Assembly (NCBI GenBank): GCA_964586395.1
Contig: CAZPGP010000022.1
Coordinates: forward strand, 1 to 15,229
Length of the DNA stretch: 15,229 nt
From: DATEFF01 sp964586395
GTDB lineage: Bacteria; Patescibacteriota; Saccharimonadia; Saccharimonadales; EFPC-124
Direction of reading: 5' to 3'
Shown piece by piece: positions 5,683-12,440 of this stretch. The position numbers and the translations under genes were made by a program. Position 1 is the first letter of the stretch; each line of letters begins with the position of its first letter. Below the pieces are notes generated by a model that was given only the letters and a program-made list of their open reading frames with translations, ran no database searches and was not told where the DNA came from.

Positions 5683-8322
5683 ATGTGCGGAATTGCTGGC
5701 TATTTTAATCTTCAAAACGGAAACGAAAAACTCCTAAAGACCATGAACGCTGCCCAGGCTCATCGCGGCCCGGATGGCGACGGCTATTATATGGATGGGC
5801 CGGCCGGCCTGGCTCATTTGCGTCTGGCTATCATCGACCGCGCGCATGGCGAGCAGCCATTTTACGCTGCTGACAAGTCGCTGAGCATGGTCTATAACGG
5901 TGAAGTCTACAATTATCTTGACCTACGCAAAGAGCTTGAGGCGCTTGGCCGTACATTTACGACCAATTCCGACACCGAGGTTGTACTCCAAGCTTTCGCC
6001 GAATGGGGTAACGAAGCCTTCGACAAGTTCAACGGCATGTTTGCGCTGGCCATCTACGACGCCAAGGCCAAGAAGATGACATTGGCCCGCGATCACTTTG
6101 GCATCAAACCACTCTACCTGGCGCGCCCAGGCAAGAACCAGCTGCTGTTTTCATCCGAGATCAAGCCACTCTTGGCGACCGGACTTATCGAGAAGAAGCC
6201 GAACGATCGTATCATCTATCGTTACCTGCGTTTTCGCATTCACGAGGACGGTCACGAGACGTTCTTTGACGGCGTGACCAAGCTAATGCCTGGTGAGGTC
6301 CTGGAAATCACTGAATCTGGCGAAAAGCTCAGCAGCTACACGACCCTGAAGGCTGACTTGAAGCGCCTAAGCAGCGAGCACAAACCCTACAGCGCCGAAG
6401 CTGTCGATGACTATCGCGAGCACCTGACCAACTCAGTCCGCGCTCGACTGCAGAGTGAAGTGCCGGTCGGTACGAGTTTCTCTGGCGGCTTGGACAGCTC
6501 GACTGTCGTCGCAGTTATCAACCGCCTCATGCAGGAAGATGGCGAATCAGCTAAGTCAGTCGGCGCACGGCAGAACACCTTCAGTGCGATTTTCCCTGGG
6601 TCGCAGAACGACGAAGAAAAGTACGTTGATTCATTGCTCGAGAAAGTCGGCAACACCGTCACTGCACACAAGATCAAGCCCGATGCCGACGCCTTCGTGA
6701 AAGATCTCGAAGACTTCATCCGCACTCAGGAAGAGCCGCTCATCAGTACTGGCCCTTACGCTCAGTTCAAGGTGATGGAAGAAGCGACCAACCACGTGAC
6801 GGTTCTACTGGACGGCCAAGGCGCCGATGAAACTATGGCCGGCTACATTCCGTATTACTTTGTGTATCTCAAGCAGCTGAAGGCACAGGGGGAGTGGGGC
6901 AAGCTGATCCGCGAAATTATTAGCAGTTCTGATATTTTCTTCCGCTTTGCGCGCGTGAATTTGCGTGAACGAATCCTGCGCAAGACACCAGTCCGTGTCG
7001 CTAACCTAATGAACCGTGACTTTACCCAGAAGTATTCGAGCGAGAAGTTTACCGTTACGCCAGATAACCTCAAACTTCGCCTGATCGAAGATACTTTCAG
7101 CAACAGCCTGCCGTCACTGTTGCGCTACGAGGACAAGAATACGATGCGCTTTAGCCTGGAAGGTCGCGTGCCATTCCTCGACAAAGACGTTTTGAAGTTT
7201 CTATTCGCGCTGGACGACGAGTCGATCATCAAGGGCGGCTGGAACAAGCGTATTCTGCGTGACGCGACCGACGGTTTGCTGCCACCAATGATCAATCGCC
7301 GTCGCAACAAGATCGGCTTCACAACCCCTGAGCACGAATGGTTTATGCGACTTAAAAACCGCTTCTATGGCATCTTCCTGAGCGAGGAGTTCGCCAACCG
7401 ACCATACTGGGATGCCCAGGCGGTTGCCGAAGCGTTCGAAGGTTTCATTAAGGGCAAGAATGACAGCAACAGTCTGCTATTTTGGCGATTCCTGAACGTT
7501 GAGTTGTGGATGCGCGAATTTTTCGATGAGAAGAAAGAGGAGGCGCCAAAAGTTATCAAGACCGACGTCGAGCCAAACGAAGGCAAAGACTTAGATATCA
7601 AAGTTGGTGATGCCGAATATCGTCGCTATCCGCTGCGCACCGATATGGTCAACAAAGATGTAAAGTTGCAGGAATTCGTGACCGACCGCATGGCCAAATT
7701 CTTCGACAACCTCAGCTCCGACAAAGCCCACGCTGACTATAAGAACCATGACTGGTACTTCTTGATCAGCGAGAAGATCGTCGCCATCACGCAGGGCCGC
7801 AGCTACTTCGTATGGGACATCACACCTGGCTGGTGGGCTCGATTCCTCAGCAAGCGTGTAACCAAAACGCCGTACGGCATCGGCCTCGGCAGCCCTTGGA
7901 CTATGCAGCTAGCCATACAAGAAGTTGGCCTGGCCAAGATCTTATACGCCTCAATCGGTGGCGCAATCGGCAAGTTGATGGGTAAGCGCGGCGTGTTCTA
8001 CAACCTTGTTGGTAGCGATATTCGTGCTATCGATGGCCCAACGGAGTACTCTGTGTACCCCAGTAATGTCAGCGCTAAACTCGCACCAAAAGATCCGGAC
8101 CAAGTTGCCCAGAAACTTACCGAGGCAATCCGCGCCGTGGTACCGAAGTCTGTCGCCGAACACTTCAAAGGCGTTGTGGTGATCGACAGCAACGATATCG
8201 GCCGTAATGTTCTAGGCCAGAACACCGGCCAGGATGAAAAGCTCTTCGAAGATATCTTTGGCGATAACCCACTCGGGCAAGCTGACCAGCAAACGCCATT
8301 GTGTGTTGTGTTTAAGAAATAA
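5683..8322 (+). CDS. Asparagine-synthetase-like glutamine amidotransferase fused to an F420-0:gamma-glutamyl-ligase-like domain
   Basis: An 879-residue protein. Residues 1-210 form a class II glutaminase: Cys2 becomes the N-terminal nucleophile after Met removal, with R47, YNGEVYN (N72, G73) and D97 as ammonia-channel and glutamine-binding residues. Residues 240-615 form an AsnB-type synthetase domain with the ATP PP-loop SGGLDSS (267-273), DGQGADETMAGY (377-388) and RFSLEGRVPFLD (489-500). A long extension (about 640-850) does not belong to AsnB. Its WYFLISEKIVAITQGR (691-706), AKLAPKDPDQVAQKL (798-812) and GVVVIDSNDIGR (830-841) match the CofE F420-0:gamma-glutamyl ligase pattern (G-D-x-x-V-x-S-K-x-x-S-x-x-E-G-R, L-P-x-D-P-D, G-V-x-x-x-D-S-x-G-R). 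The start is ATG 5683, not the upstream in-frame codon, because Cys must be residue 2 and a -10 box sits 8 bases away. AsnB activity is plausible, but the fusion suggests a different amide-forming substrate. Confidence 0.9.
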   Translation: MCGIAGYFNLQNGNEKLLKTMNAAQAHRGPDGDGYYMDGPAGLAHLRLAIIDRAHGEQPFYAADKSLSMVYNGEVYNYLDLRKELEALGRTFTTNSDTEVVLQAFAEWGNEAFDKFNGMFALAIYDAKAKKMTLARDHFGIKPLYLARPGKNQLLFSSEIKPLLATGLIEKKPNDRIIYRYLRFRIHEDGHETFFDGVTKLMPGEVLEITESGEKLSSYTTLKADLKRLSSEHKPYSAEAVDDYREHLTNSVRARLQSEVPVGTSFSGGLDSSTVVAVINRLMQEDGESAKSVGARQNTFSAIFPGSQNDEEKYVDSLLEKVGNTVTAHKIKPDADAFVKDLEDFIRTQEEPLISTGPYAQFKVMEEATNHVTVLLDGQGADETMAGYIPYYFVYLKQLKAQGEWGKLIREIISSSDIFFRFARVNLRERILRKTPVRVANLMNRDFTQKYSSEKFTVTPDNLKLRLIEDTFSNSLPSLLRYEDKNTMRFSLEGRVPFLDKDVLKFLFALDDESIIKGGWNKRILRDATDGLLPPMINRRRNKIGFTTPEHEWFMRLKNRFYGIFLSEEFANRPYWDAQAVAEAFEGFIKGKNDSNSLLFWRFLNVELWMREFFDEKKEEAPKVIKTDVEPNEGKDLDIKVGDAEYRRYPLRTDMVNKDVKLQEFVTDRMAKFFDNLSSDKAHADYKNHDWYFLISEKIVAITQGRSYFVWDITPGWWARFLSKRVTKTPYGIGLGSPWTMQLAIQEVGLAKILYASIGGAIGKLMGKRGVFYNLVGSDIRAIDGPTEYSVYPSNVSAKLAPKDPDQVAQKLTEAIRAVVPKSVAEHFKGVVVIDSNDIGRNVLGQNTGQDEKLFEDIFGDNPLGQADQQTPLCVVFKK

Positions 8323-8336
8323 GTTCTAGAAGTTTT

Positions 8337-8375
8337 CTGAAGGGGCCGTGCGACAGTGCCGCATGGCCCCTTCAG
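8337..8375. terminator. Bidirectional terminator-like hairpin between convergent genes
   Basis: A 16-bp stem (8337-8352 with 8360-8375, one G-T pair) and a 7-base loop. It lies 14 bases after the plus-strand fusion gene stop and 5 bases after the minus-strand orphan stop. Neither side has a strong T-run, so termination efficiency is uncertain. Confidence 0.6.
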
Positions 8376-8380
8376 CGTCA

Positions 8381-8671
8381 TCACCAGCGGAAGCGAATTC
8401 CGCGGTTGCCACCTGACATCCTTGGGTCCAGGATGTTGATGAGCGCTGCCCTGAAGGGCTCTTCAGGCAGGACGCCCAGCTGTACCAGGACGTACTGTCC
8501 TTCCATCTGAGCCAGGCCGGCATCCAGGAACTGCTTGCGCTTCTCCTTTGCGCGGCGCGTCAGGAGCGGGATCTTATCGATCTGCTCCCTGGCCGTCGCG
8601 ATCTTGCGACGTACCCGTATGACGAGGCCGTCGGTTGAAACAGCGCCGAAGTCGGCGCCGGTTTGTCCCAT
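8381..8671 (-). CDS. Uncharacterised 96-residue basic protein
   Basis: A small soluble protein with no family I recognise. The first 20 residues look beta-like (GAVSTDGLVIRV). Residues 21-57 are a highly charged helix (RRKIATAREQIDK, RRAKEKRKQFLDAGLAQ), then YVLVQLGVLPEEPFRAALINILDP, and a Gly/Arg end (GGNRGIRFRW). The gene has a full promoter (TTGCAA, 16 bases, TATAAT at 8711-8738) about 33 bases upstream of a GGGGGAG Shine-Dalgarno, and ends at a hairpin shared with the convergent gene, so it is an independent transcription unit. Like the 834-1579 pair, it combines a strong Shine-Dalgarno with a GC-rich end hairpin, but I see no sequence similarity to them. The charged helix followed by a short hydrophobic region could mediate RNA or protein binding; that is inference only. 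Confidence 0.75.
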   Translation of the reverse strand: MGQTGADFGAVSTDGLVIRVRRKIATAREQIDKIPLLTRRAKEKRKQFLDAGLAQMEGQYVLVQLGVLPEEPFRAALINILDPRMSGGNRGIRFRW

Positions 8672-8710
8672 CTCGATACTCCCCCAGGTAGGGCGGTCTG
8701 ACGTGGAGTT

Positions 8711-8738
8711 ATTATAGTATTCTTCTGTGTTTTTGCAA
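8711..8738 (-). promoter_or_regulatory. Promoter of the 8381-8671 orphan gene
   Basis: On the minus strand, -35 TTGCAA (8733-8738), 16-base spacer, -10 TATAAT (8711-8716). It predicts a 5' leader of about 33 bases with a Shine-Dalgarno. Confidence 0.7.
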
Positions 8739-8762
8739 GCTGGCTTTCGGCTTCTCGAGTGT

Positions 8763-8768
8763 TACAAT
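8763..8768 (+). promoter_or_regulatory. -10 box for the 8775 operon
   Basis: TACAAT ends 6 bases before the ATG at 8775, placing the transcript start on or beside the start codon. No convincing -35 is seen. Divergent to the 8711-8738 promoter. Confidence 0.45.
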
Positions 8769-8774
8769 AAACTT

Positions 8775-9146
8775 ATGTTAATCATCGCCTTCTTTTCGTG
8801 GTGGTACACCGCTGGGTGGGCCCAGTTGGCTGCTCGAGCGGGCGCGCGAATCGGTGGCATGCTCGAATTTTTCTCAGTTGGGCTGCTCCTGCGCAGTCTA
8901 TTTGCGCCGTTCCGGCAGATATCGGTGGGCAAGGTTCAGGGTTCGTTGGACACGCAGCTCCGCGCTTGGGCCGACCGCCAGGTTTCGCGCGGGATTGGCG
9001 CGATGGTTCGCTTGGCTGTTATCGGCTTTGGGCTGCTGGCGACGATCATGATGATTATCGTATCGGTGACGCTTTTGGTGCTTTGGCCAATTGTGCCGCT
9101 GATTCCGTTTATTGTTACATTCATTGTTTTGGGGATACAGCCATGA
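8775..9146 (+). CDS. Small membrane protein, partner of the AAA+ protein
   Basis: A 123-residue protein with an N-terminal hydrophobic, Trp-rich segment (1-15, AFFSWWYTAGW), a moderately hydrophobic stretch (26-44), a soluble charged loop (45-75; APFRQISVGK, then DTQLRAWADRQVSRGIG) and a long C-terminal hydrophobic region (79-120) that could cross the membrane twice. I do not recognise a named family. The start is ATG 8775: an in-frame start 16 codons upstream at 8727 lies upstream of the TACAAT box, which ends 6 bases before 8775. Its TGA stop overlaps the ATG of the AAA+ gene (ATGA at 9143-9146), so translation is coupled. That tight coupling suggests the two products act together, for example as a membrane platform for the AAA+ ring. 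Confidence 0.85.
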   Translation: MLIIAFFSWWYTAGWAQLAARAGARIGGMLEFFSVGLLLRSLFAPFRQISVGKVQGSLDTQLRAWADRQVSRGIGAMVRLAVIGFGLLATIMMIIVSVTLLVLWPIVPLIPFIVTFIVLGIQP

Positions 9147-11542
9147 ACCAGGGTCTGTTCAATCACGGCGCAATGCGAGCACAAAAAGCCCGTATGGGCG
9201 TCCGACTTGGCAGCAAGGCAGTTCGCCTTATCCTGATGGCGGGTGTGGCTTTACCATTCCTTATCGGTGCGGCCATGGTTGTGTTGACGCTGCAGCCTGC
9301 CGGTGCGATCGTCGCGAGTCTGGGTGTGTGGCCACTGATGCTTCTGATGTGGCACAAGTACGAGCTGGACGACATCCGCCCTGCGAAGGAAGCGCAGCCG
9401 ACGATGCATGGATTGCTTTCTAGTGATGTGCTTGGTCGTTTGCCGGCCAACCCGTCGCCCCAGCAGATGGCTGAGGTGGTTATGGAGCTGAACGGTGGGC
9501 AGTTCTTTGTGAGCCGATTCGGTGTGGGGCCTAACTTTTTGACTGAACTTAGCAGCCATTTACCAGATAATACCGGCGTCGTCTGGACGCGCGCACTAGA
9601 GTTACGCCAGAAATACGGCGCAGACACAGTAGACGCAGCCACACTTCTGACGGCTTTGGTCGAGCAGCTTCCTGGCAATGACCAACTGCTTGCCCAACTT
9701 CAGCTCAGCCAAGAGGACATCGAGGCGGGATTGGGTTGGTATCAACATATCAAGCACATTATTCGGGCGCACAAGCTGAAGAAAACAACCGGCGGCATCG
9801 GTCGCGATTGGGCCTTTGGTTACACGCCGCTTCTGAGCCGCTTTGCATTGAACGTATCCGAAAGTGTGGCGGGCGGTTTGTTGACGCGTGATCTCGAAGG
9901 CCACCAGGAAGTTCTAAACCAGATGACCAATCTGTTGGCTGGCGGTGGTCGCCAGAATGCTGTGCTGGTTGGGCCGACCGGCGTGGGTAAGACAACGCTG
10001 GTGTATGCCCTGGCCGAGCGACTCATTAACCCATCGGCCGCGCTGCCGCAGAGTCTACGCTATCGCCAGGTGATGGCGCTCGACCCTGCGAGTTTGATCG
10101 CCCAAGCGCGTGGCCGCGGCGAACTGGAGAATCTGGTTCAGAGCCTATTCGTGGAGGCGTTGAAGGCCAAGAACGTCGTGATATTCCTAGATGATGCACA
10201 GCTATTCCTGCAGGAAGGTACTGGTTCGGTTGACCTGAGCAATCTGTTGTTGCCGATTCTGGAAGGCGGCGGCCTGCGGATCATTCTGGCGATGGACGAG
10301 CAGCGTTGGCTGAAACTATCACAGGCCAATCCAGCCTTGGCGCAGCACATGAACCGCATTTCCGTTGCGCCGCTCAGTGGCGAAGATACGATGCTGGTGC
10401 TCGAGGACCAACTGTTGATAATGGAATTCCGCAGCAAAGTAACGTACATGTATCAGGCGCTGCAGGAGTCGGTCCGTTTGGGCGGCCGCTACGTGGCAGA
10501 TCGTGCAATGCCAGGTCAGGCGATTAGTTTGCTCGAAGCTGCAGCGCAACAGGCGCCAAATGGGTTGGTGACCGCAACCTCCGTACAGCAGGCCGTCGAG
10601 AAGACCTACGGCGTGAAAGTCGGCAATGCAAACGCCGCCGACGAGCGCGATAAACTCCTGAACCTCGAACAACTCATCCACGAACGAATGATCAACCAGG
10701 TGCGAGCGGTGAGTGTTGTGAGTAACGCCCTGCGCCGCGCGCGAGCTGGCGTCCGCAATCAGGAGCGACCCATCGGCACGTTCCTGTTCTTGGGTCCGAC
10801 CGGTGTCGGTAAGAGCGAATTGAGCAAGGCATTGGCCTCTGTATACTTTGGTGGCGAAGACCATTTGGTTCGCTTGGATTTGAACGAATTTTCTCGTCCC
10901 GAAGACGTGACGCGCTTGCTGGCAGATGCCGCAACCGACTCAAATAGTTTGGCTGCGCAGATTTCCAAACAGCCATTCAGTGTAGTCCTGCTGGATGAGA
11001 TAGAGAAGGCTCACCCGAACGTACTCAACACGCTGCTGCAGCTGCTGGATGAAGGTGTGCTGCGAGACATCAACAACCGCCCAGTGAGCTTCCGCGATGC
11101 AATCGTTGTTGCTACTAGTAACGCCGGCGCAGATCGCATTCGCCAGTACATCGACGCTGGCTACAAGCTGGAACAGTTCGAAGAGAAGTTCGTGAACGAG
11201 CTGATCGATTCCGGTCAGTTCAAGCCCGAGTTCCTGAACCGCTTTGACGAAATTGTCGTGTTCCGTCCACTCAATCCAGACGAGTTGCTGCAGGTCCTGG
11301 ACCTTATCGTCGCCAGTATGAACAAGACATTAGCGTCGCAGAAGGTTTCGGTCAACGTTGCCGAGGATGCCAAGAAGGCGCTCGTTGCTGCTGGCTATGA
11401 CCCGCGACTCGGTGCCCGCCCAATGCGCCGCGTGGTTCAGCGCACCATCGAAGACCTCGTTGCCAAGCGAATGCTATCCGGCCAGGTTGCGCCAGGGAGC
11501 ACGATCGATATATCATTAGACGACATTCAAGGAGCCTTATAG
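9143..11542 (+). CDS. Membrane-anchored ClpC/ClpB-like double AAA+ ATPase
   Basis: A 799-residue Hsp100-like protein. Two N-terminal transmembrane helices (about 29-50 and 54-70) precede a weak Clp-N-like helical repeat (about 85-205). D1 has Walker A GPTGVGKT (277-284) and Walker B VVIFLDD (345-351). D2 has Walker A GPTGVGKS (551-558), Walker B VVLLDEIEKAH (614-624), sensor-1 TSN (658-660), Arg finger in PEFLNR (R700) and sensor-2 GARPMRR (757-763). Departures from ClpB/ClpC: D1 has Asp where the catalytic Glu should be; the D1 pore-loop KYRGEFE reads RGRGELE (no Tyr); the D1 Arg-finger pair reads QH; the D2 GYVG pore loop is absent; and no ClpP-docking LGF/IGF loop is visible. The family uses ATP to thread proteins. 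Here D2 looks catalytically competent and D1 mainly structural, with an altered mode of substrate grip. The ATG overlaps the previous stop (ATGA). The VIT gene follows 2 bases later. Confidence 0.9.
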   Translation: MNQGLFNHGAMRAQKARMGVRLGSKAVRLILMAGVALPFLIGAAMVVLTLQPAGAIVASLGVWPLMLLMWHKYELDDIRPAKEAQPTMHGLLSSDVLGRLPANPSPQQMAEVVMELNGGQFFVSRFGVGPNFLTELSSHLPDNTGVVWTRALELRQKYGADTVDAATLLTALVEQLPGNDQLLAQLQLSQEDIEAGLGWYQHIKHIIRAHKLKKTTGGIGRDWAFGYTPLLSRFALNVSESVAGGLLTRDLEGHQEVLNQMTNLLAGGGRQNAVLVGPTGVGKTTLVYALAERLINPSAALPQSLRYRQVMALDPASLIAQARGRGELENLVQSLFVEALKAKNVVIFLDDAQLFLQEGTGSVDLSNLLLPILEGGGLRIILAMDEQRWLKLSQANPALAQHMNRISVAPLSGEDTMLVLEDQLLIMEFRSKVTYMYQALQESVRLGGRYVADRAMPGQAISLLEAAAQQAPNGLVTATSVQQAVEKTYGVKVGNANAADERDKLLNLEQLIHERMINQVRAVSVVSNALRRARAGVRNQERPIGTFLFLGPTGVGKSELSKALASVYFGGEDHLVRLDLNEFSRPEDVTRLLADAATDSNSLAAQISKQPFSVVLLDEIEKAHPNVLNTLLQLLDEGVLRDINNRPVSFRDAIVVATSNAGADRIRQYIDAGYKLEQFEEKFVNELIDSGQFKPEFLNRFDEIVVFRPLNPDELLQVLDLIVASMNKTLASQKVSVNVAEDAKKALVAAGYDPRLGARPMRRVVQRTIEDLVAKRMLSGQVAPGSTIDISLDDIQGAL

Positions 11543-11544
11543 AG

Positions 11545-12081
11545 ATGAAAGAAAAAATTGAACAGTATTTTGGGGAGTTCGTTTATGGTGCGATCGACGG
11601 CACGGTTACGACCTTCGCCGTTGTGGCTGCTTCTGCTGGTGCTGGTTTGTCGCCCTTGGTGATTATTGTCTTGGGTGTTGCGAACTTGATTGGTGATGGT
11701 TTTTCGATGGGCGCCAGTGCGTACTTGTCGGCAAAATCCGAGCGCGACCTGAAGGCTAAGAGGGAAGAGAATACTGAAGGTGAGACGCCTTTGGGTGATG
11801 GAATTGCAACATTTACTTCGTTCATCGTGGTTGGCTTTGTGCCGATCTTGGCGTATGTGTGGGATGCTGTTTTTGGCCTGAACGCGCCAAAGGAGACGCT
11901 CTTTACTGTGAGTACCACGCTTGCCGCGCTGACTTTTGTTGCGATTGGGCTCCTGAAGGCGCGCGTGACGCGCACCGGTCGAATCCGTGCCGCTGTCGAG
12001 ACGCTAGCGCTTGGCGCGATTGCAGCTGGCCTGGCTTACGGGCTGGGTTACTTACTCGAGAAAGCGCTTACCAGCGCCTAG
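11545..12081 (+). CDS. VIT1/CCC1 family iron/manganese transporter
   Basis: A 178-residue, five-helix transporter. Helix 1 carries FVYGAIDGTVTTFAVVAAS (E11, D18); helix 2 carries GVANLIGDGFSMGASAYLSAKSE (D51, M55). Both hold the metal-path residues typical of the vacuolar iron transporter family, which moves Fe(II) or Mn(II) out of the cytosol. The segment between helices 2 and 3 (about 63-82, KSERDLKAKREENTEGETP) is acidic but far shorter than the Glu-rich cytosolic metal-binding helix of plant VIT1, so metal capture is probably simpler. Three more helices follow (87-109, 118-137, 150-172). AAGGAG lies 10 bases before the ATG. The gene starts 2 bases after the AAA+ stop, making it the third gene of that operon. 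Whether it works with the AAA+ pair or merely shares a promoter is open. Confidence 0.88.
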   Translation: MKEKIEQYFGEFVYGAIDGTVTTFAVVAASAGAGLSPLVIIVLGVANLIGDGFSMGASAYLSAKSERDLKAKREENTEGETPLGDGIATFTSFIVVGFVPILAYVWDAVFGLNAPKETLFTVSTTLAALTFVAIGLLKARVTRTGRIRAAVETLALGAIAAGLAYGLGYLLEKALTSA

Positions 12082-12096
12082 CCGAATCTCGGGGCG

Positions 12097-12124
12097 TAAC
12101 AGATGTGATATAATACATCTGTTA
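12097..12124 (+). promoter_or_regulatory. tRNA-Gly/Arg promoter embedded in a 10-bp palindrome
   Basis: TAACAGATGT (12097-12106) and ACATCTGTTA (12115-12124) are perfect inverted repeats flanking GATATAAT, so the extended -10 (TG-A-TATAAT, 12106-12114) sits at the palindrome centre. The predicted transcript start near 12121 precedes tRNA-Gly by about 8 bases. It may be an operator, or a hairpin that ends read-through from the VIT operon, although no T-run follows. Confidence 0.65.
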
Positions 12125-12128
12125 TCGG

Positions 12129-12203
12129 GCGAGTGTTGTATAAAGGCTATTATGCCAGCCTTCCAAGCTGGAGATGAGGGTTCGATTCCCTCCATTCGCA
12201 CCA
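12129..12203 (+). tRNA. tRNA-Gly (anticodon TCC)
   Basis: A 75-base cloverleaf: acceptor GCGAGTG with CATTCGC (one G-T), anticodon stem CCAGC/GCTGG around loop CTTCCAA (anticodon TCC), T-arm GAGGG-TTCGATT-CCCTC, discriminator A and encoded CCA (12201-12203). The D-arm (GTAT-AAAGGCT-ATTAT) closely follows the E. coli glyT tRNA. It is co-transcribed with tRNA-Arg 17 bases downstream. Confidence 0.95.
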
Positions 12204-12220
12204 TGAGAGATTATTGCCAT

Positions 12221-12297
12221 GCCCTGGTAGCTCAGCTGGATAGAGCAGAAGACTTCTAAGCTTCTGGCCGTTGGTTCGAGTCCAACCCAGGGTACCA
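12221..12297 (+). tRNA. tRNA-Arg (anticodon TCT)
   Basis: A 77-base cloverleaf: acceptor GCCCTGG with CCAGGGT (G1-T72 wobble), D-stem GCTC/GAGC, anticodon loop CTTCTAA (anticodon TCT, reads AGA/AGG), T-arm GTTGG-TTCGAGT-CCAAC, encoded CCA (12295-12297). The anticodon stem GAAGA/GCTTC closes on an A31-G39 mismatch next to the loop, a small departure from the usual form. Confidence 0.94.
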
Positions 12298-12298
12298 A

Positions 12299-12333
12299 GA
12301 AAAAACACGCAGCCTCCGGGCTGGGTGTTTTTT
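12299..12333 (+). terminator. Rho-independent terminator of the tRNA-Gly/Arg unit
   Basis: Begins 2 bases after tRNA-Arg. AAAAAACAC and CAGCC (12300-12314) pair with GGCTG and GTGTTTTTT (12319-12333) around a TCCG tetraloop, with one G-G mismatch (12309/12324). The six-T run is at 12328-12333. Confidence 0.92.
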
Positions 12334-12372
12334 GAGTCCTTAGTACAACAACTGGTCGCAATATTACTTCCT

Positions 12373-12413
12373 TTTGCGATTTATTTGCGAAAAATCGTAA
12401 TTCTGGGCACAAT
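12373..12413 (+). promoter_or_regulatory. Promoter region of the ZIP gene with a direct repeat
   Basis: -35 TTGCGA (12385-12390), 17-base spacer, -10 CACAAT (12408-12413). TTTGCGA occurs twice (12373-12379 and 12384-12390), 11 bases apart, about one helical turn, and the second copy overlaps the -35. A CGATTT/AAATCG inverted repeat lies in the same stretch. This could be an operator for a metal-responsive repressor; no known box (Zur, Fur, MntR) is recognised. Confidence 0.4.
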
Positions 12414-12440
12414 AAGGGTAACTCAAGGAGAAATTAAAAA

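Noticed and set aside
5683..8322. Coenzyme F420 biosynthesis
   Set aside because: Only a ligase-like domain is present, fused to an amidotransferase. No other F420 gene is in the window, so an F420 pathway is not supported.
8798..9142. In-frame 115-codon upstream extension of the AAA+ gene
   Set aside because: It overlaps almost all of the small membrane-protein gene in another frame, and its translation is not protein-like. ATG 9143 overlaps the previous stop as ATGA and gives a sensible N-terminus.
12129..12297. tRNA genes as integration site of a mobile element
   Set aside because: No integrase, no partial tRNA repeat and no change in gene content beside the tRNAs.
12122..12412. Minus-strand 96-codon open frame over the tRNAs
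   Set aside because: It reads through tRNA-Gly, tRNA-Arg and their terminator in antisense, with no start signals.
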